A DNA stretch of 10,548 nucleotides from Actinomycetota bacterium (GCA_009702305.1 WLIH01000042.1:1-10548); one strand, 5' to 3'. Positions 1-6,444 are shown, counted from the first letter of the stretch. A program made the numbers and translations. Notes: generated by a model from the sequence alone, not told the origin.

Positions 1-65
1 GCTTCCCCGCCGGACCGCCCGGCCGCTGATCCGCCGAGCGGCGTACAGGGCGCTCGACCGCGTAC

Positions 66-123
66 TAAGGTCATCGGGGGCGGTCCGGGGGCGATCGCTC
101 GCGGGCCGGGGGAGGCCAAGGAG
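66..123 (+). promoter_or_regulatory. Putative promoter and ribosome binding site of the histidine kinase gene
   Basis: TAAGGT at 66-71 fits the actinobacterial -10 pattern TANNNT, with only a weak -35 (CGTACA, about 18 bases upstream). AAGGAG at 118-123 is a good Shine-Dalgarno sequence 8 bases before the ATG at 132. The message would have a leader of about 50 bases. Bases 1-65 show no recognisable gene. One plus-strand frame reaches a TGA at 27-29 and could be the tail of an upstream gene, but nothing decides this. Confidence 0.3.
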
Positions 124-131
124 AGACGCCC

Positions 132-1367
132 ATGACCGTGACGGACCGCACCGACCAGAGCCGGGTGCTGGCGATCGACCGCTACCGCGTCCTGCTCGAC
201 CCGCCGCGCACGGATCTGATCGCGCTGGTCGAGATCGCCGCGCAGCTGGCCGAGGTGCCGATGGCGACCATCAACCTGATCACCGACACCGAGCAGCACC
301 AGATCGCGACCGCGGGATTCGATGCATCGGTCTGCGCGCGTGAGGACTCGATGTGCGCCGTCGTCCTCCACGAGGGCGCACCCGTGATCGTGCCGGACGC
401 CTCGCAGGACCCGCGCTTCCGGGAGAACCCGTTCGTGACCGGCGTGATCGGCGACGTCCGGTTCTACGCGACCCACCAGCTGCGGACGCCGAACGGCGTC
501 GTGGTGGGCACCCTGTGCGTCTTCGACGTGGTCCCGCGCGTCCTCAGCGACGACCAGGAGCAGGCTCTGTCCCAGCTCGCCGACCGGGTCGTCGACCTGC
601 TCGAGCTGGAGCTGCGCACCCGCGAGCTGACCGTCACCGTCGCCGAGCTGCAACGCACCCGGGCCGAGCTGGAGCGGTCGAACCGTCAGCTGGCGGCGTT
701 CGCCGGGCAGGTCAGCCACGACCTGCGCAACCCGCTCACCGCGATGAGCATGTCCCTCGACATGGTCGCCGAGGAGGTCGACGACCTGAGCGGGCTCGGT
801 GCCGACAGCGACGTGCCGTTCCTCGTGCGCCGGGCGATCGCCGGCACCCGACGGATGCAGGGACTCATCGACGACCTGCTCTCGTTCGCCCGGCTCGGTG
901 GCGAGCTCACCGTGGTCGACGTCGACCTCGAGTCGGTGGTCGCGGAGGTGCGCGAGGACCTGGCGACCGTGCTCGTCGACGCCGACATCACCGTCGGGCC
1001 CCTGCCCACCGTGCGCGGCGACCTGGTGCAGCTGCGCGCCGTGATGCAGAACCTCGTGGCCAACGCCGCCAAGTTCGTCGGCCCGGGCGAGCGCCCGCGG
1101 CTGTCGATCTCGGCACGGCACGATCCGTCGGGGTGGTTGCGCGTCCAGGTCGCCGATCGCGGCCTCGGCATCCCGAGCGAGGAGCGCGAGCGCGTCTTCG
1201 AGCCGCTGGCCAGGGCCCACCACGACATCCCGGGCTCGGGCATCGGCCTGGCCACCGTGCGACGGGTGATCGACGCCCACCACGGCCGGATCGGCATCGA
1301 CGAGACTCCCGGAGGAGGCACGACGGTGTGGTTCGACCTGCCGGTGCCGGAGGACCTCGCCTCCTGA
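132..1367 (+). CDS. GAF-domain sensor histidine kinase, soluble
   Basis: This is a two-component sensor kinase of 411 residues that autophosphorylates on histidine and should pass phosphate to a response regulator. Residues about 25-155 form a GAF domain of the type ending in a GTLCVFD motif (127-132). Residues about 157-190 look like a coiled-coil linker. A HisKA dimerisation helix follows, with phospho-acceptor H196 in SHDLRNPL, and then the HATPase domain: N box with N307 and N311, G1 box DRGLGIP (342-348), F356, and G2 box GSGIGL (368-373). No signal peptide or membrane segment is visible, so it should be cytosolic and sense an internal cue through GAF. C68, C75 and C129 lie in the GAF domain. 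The ATG at 132 has a strong ribosome binding site. No response regulator lies in the window, so it looks orphan. The signal is unknown. Confidence 0.93.
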   Translation: MTVTDRTDQSRVLAIDRYRVLLDPPRTDLIALVEIAAQLAEVPMATINLITDTEQHQIATAGFDASVCAREDSMCAVVLHEGAPVIVPDASQDPRFRENPFVTGVIGDVRFYATHQLRTPNGVVVGTLCVFDVVPRVLSDDQEQALSQLADRVVDLLELELRTRELTVTVAELQRTRAELERSNRQLAAFAGQVSHDLRNPLTAMSMSLDMVAEEVDDLSGLGADSDVPFLVRRAIAGTRRMQGLIDDLLSFARLGGELTVVDVDLESVVAEVREDLATVLVDADITVGPLPTVRGDLVQLRAVMQNLVANAAKFVGPGERPRLSISARHDPSGWLRVQVADRGLGIPSEERERVFEPLARAHHDIPGSGIGLATVRRVIDAHHGRIGIDETPGGGTTVWFDLPVPEDLAS

Positions 1368-1383
1368 CCGGCCACGTGGTCAG
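1364..1383. terminator. Short inverted repeat over two convergent stop codons
   Basis: CTGACC (1364-1369) pairs with GGTCAG (1378-1383) around an 8-base loop. The arms contain the stop codons of the histidine kinase (1365-1367) and nadA (1380-1382), which are only 12 bases apart. A 6-bp stem without a T tract is a weak terminator at best, and pairing of two TGA stops in opposite directions makes part of it trivial. Confidence 0.2.
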
Positions 1384-2564
1384 TCCTTGTGCGACTTGCC
1401 CGGCAGATCGAGCATCCGCTGCAGGGCGACCAAGGCGTGCCGCTCGGTCTCCGGGTCGACCTCGATCCGGTTGACGACGGTGCCCGCGACCAGCGACTCC
1501 AGGGCCCACACCAGGTGCGGCAGGTCGATCCGGTTCATGGTCGAGCAGTAGCAGACGGTCTTGTCGAGGAACGTGATGCGCTTGTCGGGGTGGGCCGCGG
1601 CCAGCCGCTTGACCAGATTGAGCTCGGTGCCGATCGCCCAGCTCGAGCCGGCCGGGGCGGCTTCGATGGTCTTGATGATGAACTCCGTCGAGCCCACCAG
1701 GTCGGCCTTGAGCACCACCTCGTGGGCGCACTCGGGGTGCACCAGGATCTGCACGCCCGGGATCGCTGCCCGCAGCTCGTCGACGACCTCCGCGGAGAAG
1801 CGGCCGTGCACCGAGCAGTGGCCCTTCCAGAGGATCATCTTCGCGTCGCGCAGCTGCTCGGTCGTGAGTCCGCCGCCCGGCAGGTGGGGGTTCCAGACGA
1901 CGCAGTCGTCGAGGCTCAGCCCCAACTGGAGCACGGCGGTGTTGCGTCCGAGGTGCTGGTCGGGGAAGAAGAGCACCTTGCCCCCGCCGTCGAGGTGCTC
2001 CTTCTGGGCGAAGGCCCACTCCAGGGCCACCTCGGCGTTGCTCGACGTGCACACGACGCCGCCGTTGCGGCCGCAGAAGGCCTTGATGTCGGCGCTGGAG
2101 TTCATGTAGGTCACCGGCACGACCGCGTCGGCGATGCCCGCCGCGGTCAGCGCGTCCCAGGCGGCCTCGACCTGGGTCAGGCGGGCCATGTCGGCCATCG
2201 AGCACCCGGCCGCGAGATCGGGCAGGATCACCTGCTGCTCGGGGCCGGTGAGGATGTCGGCCGACTCGGCCATGAAGTGCACGCCGCAGAAGACGATGTA
2301 CTCCGCGTCGGGCCGGGCGGCGGCGTCGCGGGCGAGCTTGAAGGAGTCGCCGGTGACGTCGGCGAACTGGATGACCTCGTCACGCTGGTAGTGGTGGCCG
2401 AGCACGAAGACCTTGTCGCCGAGGGCGGCCTTCGCGGCCCGCGCGCGAGCGACCAGGTCGGGGTCGGAGGCGGCAGGCAGGTCGCCCGGACACTCCACGC
2501 CCCGCTCGGACGTCAGATCGACGCCGCGTCCCAGCGGCAGCAGCGGAAGGTCGACGGTGGTCAT
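1380..2564 (-). CDS. nadA: Quinolinate synthase NadA
   Basis: NadA condenses iminoaspartate with dihydroxyacetone phosphate to quinolinate in de novo NAD synthesis; it is a cytosolic [4Fe-4S] enzyme. The 394-residue product carries family motifs throughout: GHHYQRDEVIQFAD (56-69), CGVHFMAE with C93, TYMNSSADIKAFCG (142-155), VCTSSNA with C162, HPEC with C259, and VCYCSTMN with C338 and C340. By comparison with other NadA proteins the cluster ligands are probably C93, C259 and C338. Its length matches the longer NadA form with an insert before the second ligand. The ATG at 2564 is chosen because MTTVDLP starts cleanly just downstream of the GNAT gene; GAGGA lies 13 bases upstream, a rather long spacing. 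An in-frame GTG at 2609 would add 15 residues and overlap the GNAT gene. The nadB and nadC partners are not adjacent, and the gene is probably co-transcribed with the acetyltransferase. Confidence 0.96.
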   Translation of the reverse strand: MTTVDLPLLPLGRGVDLTSERGVECPGDLPAASDPDLVARARAAKAALGDKVFVLGHHYQRDEVIQFADVTGDSFKLARDAAARPDAEYIVFCGVHFMAESADILTGPEQQVILPDLAAGCSMADMARLTQVEAAWDALTAAGIADAVVPVTYMNSSADIKAFCGRNGGVVCTSSNAEVALEWAFAQKEHLDGGGKVLFFPDQHLGRNTAVLQLGLSLDDCVVWNPHLPGGGLTTEQLRDAKMILWKGHCSVHGRFSAEVVDELRAAIPGVQILVHPECAHEVVLKADLVGSTEFIIKTIEAAPAGSSWAIGTELNLVKRLAAAHPDKRITFLDKTVCYCSTMNRIDLPHLVWALESLVAGTVVNRIEVDPETERHALVALQRMLDLPGKSHKD

Positions 2565-2592
2565 GCGTCGATCGTATTCCTCGCGCGCAGCC

Positions 2593-3474
2593 TCACAGCA
2601 TCGCCCCACTGTGCAGGTACGGCGCGGGCGGAGCCATGTGGCGCAGGCCGAGGTAGCCGAAGGTCCACACGTCGAGGCGGGCGGCGATGGCCACGTCGAC
2701 CGCCCACTCGTTGGCGTGTGTCACGTGGCCGACTCGCGCTTCGTCCGGCCCGTCGGCCAGCACCGTCCACAGCAGCCGCGTCGCCGTGGGCGCGTCGGTG
2801 GCGGCCAGCAGCTGCAGCCGACCGGCGTGGTCGGCGTACGCGTAACCGGCGCGCTCGCCCTCCTGGACGACCAGCAGCCGGCAGGTGGCGGAGAGCAGCT
2901 CGTGGTCGGGACCGTGCGAGGCACCCCGGGTGTGCCGGTCCACCGCGTGCAGCAGGTCGAGGTCGGAGCCGTCGCCCTCCTCGACGCCGCGCACGGCCGG
3001 GACGAGCGAGCGGTCGAGGGCGCCGGCCAGGAACATCTGCGGGTGCAGGGAGAAGCCGGCCAGCCGGTAGCGGCGCACGGCCTTCGGGTCGACCGACGAC
3101 GACAGCATCGCGCGCCGGCAGTCGCGTCCGTGCTCCTCGGCGGCGTCGAGCAGCCGGCTGCCGATGCCGCGGCCCTGCGACCCCGGCCGCACGGCGTAGG
3201 TCGCCAGGATCCAGATGTCCTCGCGGGCCAGCGAGGTCGCGAAGCCCACCATCCCGCTCTCGTCCTCGGCCACCCAGCAGCCGCCGGGATCGGTGGTCAG
3301 GAAGTGCGACGTGCGGCGCACCCAGTCGAGCCGGTGGGCCTCGCCGCGGCCCGATGGTGTCGGCCAGGCGGGCGGGAAGGTGCTGCGGTCCAGCTCGAGG
3401 AAGCTGTCGGAGCTGAGCCGCTCGGCCGCCTCCAGGTCGCCTGGCTGCATCGGTCGGATGTGGACGTCGCTCAC
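2593..3474 (-). CDS. GNAT-family N-acetyltransferase with a second C-terminal domain
   Basis: This 293-residue protein is a predicted acetyl-CoA-dependent acyltransferase. Residues 1 to about 145 are a GNAT domain opening with the usual start (HIRPMQPGDLEAAERL). It contains the acetyl-CoA pyrophosphate loop VRPGSQGRGIGSRLL, with QGRGIG at 100-105, and a late strand RRYRLAGFSLHP. Residues about 150-293 form a second domain resembling the C-terminal half of tandem GNAT proteins such as the YitH type; it has no acetyl-CoA loop of its own. The substrate is unknown. The GTG at 3474 is preferred because the protein begins exactly at the GNAT fold, and a TACGGT -10 element ends 6 bases upstream, suggesting a leaderless message. 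Its stop is 28 bases before nadA, so the two likely form an operon. The same frame stays open far upstream of the GTG, but that part is antisense to the glycerate kinase gene. Confidence 0.88.
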   Translation of the reverse strand: MSDVHIRPMQPGDLEAAERLSSDSFLELDRSTFPPAWPTPSGRGEAHRLDWVRRTSHFLTTDPGGCWVAEDESGMVGFATSLAREDIWILATYAVRPGSQGRGIGSRLLDAAEEHGRDCRRAMLSSSVDPKAVRRYRLAGFSLHPQMFLAGALDRSLVPAVRGVEEGDGSDLDLLHAVDRHTRGASHGPDHELLSATCRLLVVQEGERAGYAYADHAGRLQLLAATDAPTATRLLWTVLADGPDEARVGHVTHANEWAVDVAIAARLDVWTFGYLGLRHMAPPAPYLHSGAML

Positions 3475-3480
3475 GCGACC

Positions 3481-3486
3481 ACCGTA
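3481..3486 (-). promoter_or_regulatory. Putative -10 element for the GNAT-nadA operon, leaderless
   Basis: On the minus strand TACGGT (TANNNT pattern) is followed by 6 bases and then the GTG start at 3474, placing the predicted transcription start on or next to the start codon. No convincing -35 was found, and only a weak purine run (GGTGG) precedes the start. Confidence 0.4.
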
Positions 3487-3507
3487 GGTCTCGGACAGGA
3501 TGGGTGC

Positions 3508-4593
3508 ATGCGAGTCCTGGTGGCGCCCGACAAGTTCGCCGGCACGCTGAGCGCCGTCGAGGCCGCGGAGGCGATCGCGGCGGGCTGGCGCCGACATGCC
3601 CCCGGCGACGAGATCGACGTCGCGCCGATGTCGGACGGCGGTCCCGGGTTCGTCGACGTGCTCCACGCGGCGCTGGGCGGTGAGCTGCTCGCGGTCACGG
3701 TCGCCGGCCCCTTCGGCGCAGCGACCCCCGCCACCGTCCTGCTCACCGGATCGACCGCGTACGTCGAGACCGCCCAGGCCTGCGGCGTGCACCTGACCGG
3801 CGGCGAGGGAGCCGAGCGCGCGTCGACGTACGGCGCCGGCGAGCTGGTCCTGGCCGCGATCGCGACCGGGGCGACCACGGTCGTGGCCGGTCTCGGCGGC
3901 AGCGGCACCAACGACGGGGGAGCGGGGCTGCTCGCGGCGCTGGGCGCCACGGCCGACGTCCGCCTCGACGCCGGCGGCGCAGCCCTGGCCGGGGTCGGCG
4001 AGGTCGACCTGGCGGGCGCTCGAGCACGGGTCGGGGCGACGAGGTTGGTGGCGGCCACCGATGTGGACTCGCCGTTGACCGGCCTCTTCGGCGCCACCAA
4101 GACGTTCGGCCCGCAGAAGGGCCTGGCCGAGGAGCGGCTCGTCGAGCTCGACCGCCACCTGGAGGACTTCGCCGCGGCGACCGACCGGCGCACCTCCCTG
4201 GAGAAGGGTGCCGGCGCGGCGGGCGGCCTGGGCTTCGCGCTGCTGTGCCTCGGCGCGACCCGGGAGCCCGGGATCGGCCTGGTCACCGATGCCGTCCGGT
4301 TGGCGGAGCGGGCCCGGCTGGCCGACCTGGTGGTGACCGGGGAGGGCGCGTTCGACTTCTCCAGCCGCTCCGGCAAGGTGCCCTACGGCGTCGCGGCGGT
4401 GGCCGAGCAGGCGCTGCGGCCGTGCGTCGCGCTGGCGGGTCAGGTGCTGGTCGGCTCGCGGGAGATGCGGGCGCTCGGTGTCGAGTCGGCGTACTCCCTG
4501 GTCGACCTCGTGGGCCTGGACCGCGCCCTCGCCGAGCCCGGCCGGGCGCTGTCCGAGCTCGCCGAGCGAGTCGCGCGCACGTGGTCCCGGTGA
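3508..4593 (+). CDS. Glycerate kinase (GarK/GlxK family)
   Basis: This enzyme phosphorylates D-glycerate with ATP, giving 2-phosphoglycerate in this family, and feeds glycerate into lower glycolysis. The 361-residue product has the family signatures in order: VLVAPDKFAGTLSAVEAA (3-20), SDGGPGF (42-48), GLGGSGTNDGGAG (128-140), ATDVDSPLTG (183-192), FGPQKG (200-205), EKGAGAAGG (232-240) and VVTGEGAFD (275-283). Many family members have DGGEG where this one has DGGPG; I recall the proline form in the mycobacterial homologue Rv2205c, so it is probably a lineage trait. ATG at 3508 is supported by CAGGA at 3496-3500 and by the standard VLVAPDKF beginning. The start is 33 bases from the divergent GNAT start, so its promoter probably overlaps that gene's 5' end. 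The frame is open well upstream, but that part is antisense to nadA and GNAT. Confidence 0.93.
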   Translation: MRVLVAPDKFAGTLSAVEAAEAIAAGWRRHAPGDEIDVAPMSDGGPGFVDVLHAALGGELLAVTVAGPFGAATPATVLLTGSTAYVETAQACGVHLTGGEGAERASTYGAGELVLAAIATGATTVVAGLGGSGTNDGGAGLLAALGATADVRLDAGGAALAGVGEVDLAGARARVGATRLVAATDVDSPLTGLFGATKTFGPQKGLAEERLVELDRHLEDFAAATDRRTSLEKGAGAAGGLGFALLCLGATREPGIGLVTDAVRLAERARLADLVVTGEGAFDFSSRSGKVPYGVAAVAEQALRPCVALAGQVLVGSREMRALGVESAYSLVDLVGLDRALAEPGRALSELAERVARTWSR

Positions 4594-4699
4594 CGATCGG
4601 GCGGACCCGTGGAGCGCGGCTGGGGAATACCGCAGCGTGTGCGACCATTGACCTGAAGACCGACCACATCGACTTCTGTCACAGAGCTGGGAGCACCAC
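4594..4699 (+). promoter_or_regulatory. Intergenic leader of erpA with weak promoter candidates and ribosome binding site
   Basis: This 106-base gap holds GGGAG at 4689-4693, a ribosome binding site 6 bases before the erpA ATG. TTGACC (4648-4653) is a good -35 hexamer, but no clear TANNNT follows at 16-19 bases. Separately, GGAAT (4624-4628), 18 bases, then ATT (4647-4649) comes within one base of the remembered SigR/SigH-type consensus GGAAT-N18-GTT. Neither promoter reading is secure, and read-through from the glycerate kinase gene is possible. Confidence 0.3.
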
Positions 4700-5062
4700 A
4701 TGACCGAGCAGGTGGAGATCACCACCGAGACCCGCACGGACCAGGTCAACCTGAGCCCCGTCGCGGCCAGCAAGGTGAAGGCTCTTCTCGAGCAGGAGGG
4801 CCGTGACGACCTGGCCCTGCGCATCTCGGTGCAGCCCGGCGGCTGCTCGGGGCTGCGCTACCAGCTGTTCTTCGACGAGCGCACCCTCGACGGCGACGTC
4901 GTCACCGACTTCGACGGCGTGTCCGTCGTCGTCGACCGGATGAGCGTGCCCTACCTCAACGGCGCGACGATCGACTTCGTCGACTCGATCGAGAAGCAGG
5001 GCTTCACCATCGACAACCCCAACGCGACCGGCTCCTGCGCCTGCGGAGACTCCTTCAACTAG
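4700..5062 (+). CDS. erpA: Iron-sulfur cluster insertion protein ErpA (A-type carrier)
   Basis: ErpA/HesB/IscA-like proteins carry Fe-S clusters and deliver them to apo-enzymes in the cytosol. The 120-residue protein has the three invariant cysteines of the family: C49 in PGGCSGLRYQLFFDE and C113 and C115 in the C-terminal SCACGDSF. IDFVDSIEKQGFTIDNPNA (91-109) is also typical. Residues 1 to about 15 are a variable polar N-terminus, after which the family fold starts at VNLSPVAASKVKALL. It closely resembles M. tuberculosis Rv2204c as I remember it, including the GSCACGDSFN ending. ATG at 4700 has a good ribosome binding site. No suf or isc genes are adjacent, but NadA, an Fe-S enzyme, and a cysteine desulfurase are encoded within 3 kb, so shared function is plausible but inferred. 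The gene is followed by a strong hairpin. Confidence 0.95.
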   Translation: MTEQVEITTETRTDQVNLSPVAASKVKALLEQEGRDDLALRISVQPGGCSGLRYQLFFDERTLDGDVVTDFDGVSVVVDRMSVPYLNGATIDFVDSIEKQGFTIDNPNATGSCACGDSFN

Positions 5063-5081
5063 GTCCGCAGTCCAGCACCGA

Positions 5082-5117
5082 CACGAGAGCCCCCGCCGAT
5101 CGGCGGGGGCTCTCGTG
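5082..5117. terminator. Perfect 36-base palindrome, likely bidirectional terminator
   Basis: Bases 5082-5097 are perfectly complementary to 5102-5117, giving a 16-bp GC-rich stem with a GATC loop. It lies 19 bases after the erpA stop and 26 bases beyond the stop of the convergent small gene. No T tract follows on either strand, which is common for actinobacterial terminators. The position between convergent genes and the perfect symmetry fit termination in both directions. Confidence 0.82.
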
Positions 5118-5143
5118 CATGACGGGGCAGTGTCGACGAGGGG

Positions 5144-5362
5144 TCAGTCGAGGTGCAGGTGCAGCGCATTGGCCAGGCGCTGCGCCGCGATCGGGAACTC
5201 GATCTCGCGCACGGCGGGGGTCGAGTGGGCGCCGACGAGCACCAGGTCGGGGCGCTCGGCGAGGTGGAGGTTGTGGGAGGCCGCTTCGCAGTCGGCGTGC
5301 ATGTCGTGCGGACTGGTCAGCTCGTCGTAGGCAAGGTGGCCGGGGGCTTCGCTGGAGGTCAT
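5144..5362 (-). CDS. Small histidine-rich protein of unknown function, 72 residues
   Basis: I do not recognise this protein. It has 72 residues, no signal peptide and no membrane segment. Eight are histidine (H9, H19, H22, H30, H33, H46, H68, H70) and one cysteine (C25). H19, H22, C25, H30 and H33 form an HxxHxxC-x4-HxxH cluster that could bind a metal, but this is only inference. The centre, RPDLVLVGAHSTPAVREIEFPIA (37-59), reads as strand then helix, and the protein ends HLHLD. Third codon positions are almost all G or C, as in neighbouring genes, which supports real coding. The ATG at 5362 has GAGG only 2 bases upstream, too close for a normal Shine-Dalgarno site; a TAGCGT -10 element 7 bases upstream suggests a leaderless message. 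The frame is open further upstream, but that part is antisense to adoK. It is convergent with erpA and divergent from adoK. Confidence 0.68.
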   Translation of the reverse strand: MTSSEAPGHLAYDELTSPHDMHADCEAASHNLHLAERPDLVLVGAHSTPAVREIEFPIAAQRLANALHLHLD

Positions 5363-5369
5363 GACCTCG

Positions 5370-5375
5370 ACGCTA
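5370..5375 (-). promoter_or_regulatory. Putative -10 element for the small histidine-rich gene, leaderless
   Basis: TAGCGT on the minus strand is followed by 7 bases and the ATG at 5362, so transcription would start at or beside the start codon. The -35 region falls within or next to the duplicated 12-base element (5381-5414), so a protein bound there would affect this promoter. Confidence 0.4.
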
Positions 5376-5380
5376 GGTGC

Positions 5381-5414
5381 TACCGACGGGTACGCCCACC
5401 TGTACCGACGGGTA
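5381..5414. repeat. Two identical 12-base elements, putative operator
   Basis: TACCGACGGGTA occurs exactly at 5381-5392 and 5403-5414, start to start 22 bases apart, about two helical turns. Each copy is an interrupted inverted repeat with TACC and GGTA arms around 4 bases, as expected for a dimeric regulator's site. The pair sits between the starts of the small histidine-rich gene and adoK, and the second copy overlaps the proposed adoK -10. The regulator is unknown and none is encoded nearby. Confidence 0.6.
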
Positions 5415-5418
5415 GTGT
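5413..5418 (+). promoter_or_regulatory. Putative -10 element for adoK
   Basis: TAGTGT (TANNNT) ends 8 bases before the GTG at 5427, giving a leaderless or nearly leaderless message. The first two bases belong to the second copy of the 12-base element, so factor binding would compete with polymerase. No good -35 is present, which fits a promoter that is weak or needs an activator. Confidence 0.4.
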
Positions 5419-5426
5419 CCCGTGGC

Positions 5427-6440
5427 GTGCCCGACGCCTCGACCGCCTCCGCCGCGACCACCGGATCCCTGCTCGTCGCGGGCTCCATCGCCACCGACCA
5501 CCTGATGAGCTTCGCCGGGAGGTTCGAGGACTCCCTGGTCGTCGAGCAGCTGCACAAGCTCTCGGTCTCCTTCCTCGTCGACGACCTCGAGATCCGGCGC
5601 GGCGGCGTCGCGCCCAACATGTGCTTCGGCATGGCCCGTCTCGGGCTGCGTCCGGTGCTGGTCGGTGCCGCGGGGGAGGACTTCGGCGACTACCGGTCCT
5701 GGCTGGAGCGGCACGGCGTCGACTGCTCCGCCGTGCGCATCTCGGAGAGCAAGCACACCGCCCGCTTCGTCTGCACGACCGACTCGACGATGGCGCAGTT
5801 CGCGTCGTTCTACCCCGGCGCGATGAGCGAGGCACGGCTGATCGAGCTGGCGCCGATCGTCGAGCGCGTGGGGGCGCCGGAGTTCGTGCTGATCGGAGCC
5901 GACGACCCCGACGGCATGCTGCGCCACACCGAGGAGTGCCGCCAGCGCGGCTATCCGTTCATCGCCGACCCCAGCCAGCAGCTGGCCTTCGGCGAGGGCG
6001 ACCTGATCCGTCGGCTCGTCGACGGAGCGAGCATCCTGTTCTCCAACGAGTACGAGTCGCACCTGATCGAGCAGAAGACCGGGTGGAGCGCCGACGAGGT
6101 GCTCGCCCGCGTCGCCACCCAGGTCACGACCCTGGGTGCCGAGGGCGTCCGGATCCGTCGTGCCGGCCACGACGACATCGTCGTCACCGCCGCGGTCGGG
6201 GTGGTCGCCGTCGAGCCGACGGGGGTCGGTGACGCGTTCCGGGCGGGATTCCTCGCCGCGACGGCCTGGGGGCTCGGGTTGGAGCGGTCGGCCCAGGTCG
6301 GCTGCGTCCTGGCGGCGTACGTCGTCGAGACGGTCGGCACCCAGGAGTACTCCTTCACCTCGGAGCAGTTCCTCGCCCGGGTCGAGGCGTCGTACGGCGC
6401 GTCGGCGGCCGGGGAGATCGCGCCCCACCTCTCGATCTGA
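5427..6440 (+). CDS. adoK: Adenosine kinase, PfkB (ribokinase) family
   Basis: Adenosine kinase salvages adenosine to AMP using ATP in the cytosol. The 337-residue product closely follows M. tuberculosis Rv2202c (AdoK, also called CbhK) as I remember it: GSIATDHLMSFAGRF (19-33), HKLSVSFLVDDL (43-54), GGVAPNMCF (59-67), HTARFVCTTDSTMAQFASFY (110-129), DPSQQLA (181-187), and the PfkB signature PTGVGDAFRAGF (264-275) with catalytic base D269. This actinobacterial enzyme is a bacterial ribokinase-type protein rather than the eukaryotic type. The start is uncertain. GTG at 5427 gives a length near the roughly 324 residues of Rv2202c and lies 8 bases after a TAGTGT -10. GTG at 5415 would overlap the second 12-base element. 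ATG at 5361 would add 22 residues, overlaps the start codon of the divergent gene, and has GGAGG only 2 bases upstream. Annotation pipelines may call it simply a carbohydrate kinase. Confidence 0.92.
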   Translation: MPDASTASAATTGSLLVAGSIATDHLMSFAGRFEDSLVVEQLHKLSVSFLVDDLEIRRGGVAPNMCFGMARLGLRPVLVGAAGEDFGDYRSWLERHGVDCSAVRISESKHTARFVCTTDSTMAQFASFYPGAMSEARLIELAPIVERVGAPEFVLIGADDPDGMLRHTEECRQRGYPFIADPSQQLAFGEGDLIRRLVDGASILFSNEYESHLIEQKTGWSADEVLARVATQVTTLGAEGVRIRRAGHDDIVVTAAVGVVAVEPTGVGDAFRAGFLAATAWGLGLERSAQVGCVLAAYVVETVGTQEYSFTSEQFLARVEASYGASAAGEIAPHLSI

Positions 6441-6444
6441 GGCA

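Noticed and set aside
1389..3416. Long plus-strand open frame of 675 codons
   Set aside because: It is antisense to nadA and GNAT, which have full family motifs. Open antisense frames are common at this GC content, and the translation is low-complexity Arg/Gly/Ala with no domain.
2413..3507. N-terminal extension of the glycerate kinase frame
   Set aside because: The frame is open upstream, but the family begins at MRVLVAPDKF with a ribosome binding site, and the upstream part is antisense to nadA and GNAT.
3475..4824. Upstream extension of the GNAT frame across glycerate kinase
   Set aside because: The GNAT fold starts at 3474; the rest is an antisense shadow of a confirmed gene.
5361..5426. 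ATG at 5361 as the adoK start
   Set aside because: It would add 22 residues absent from the remembered Rv2202c start, places the ribosome binding site 2 bases from the ATG, and would turn the duplicated element into coding sequence. It is kept only as an alternative.
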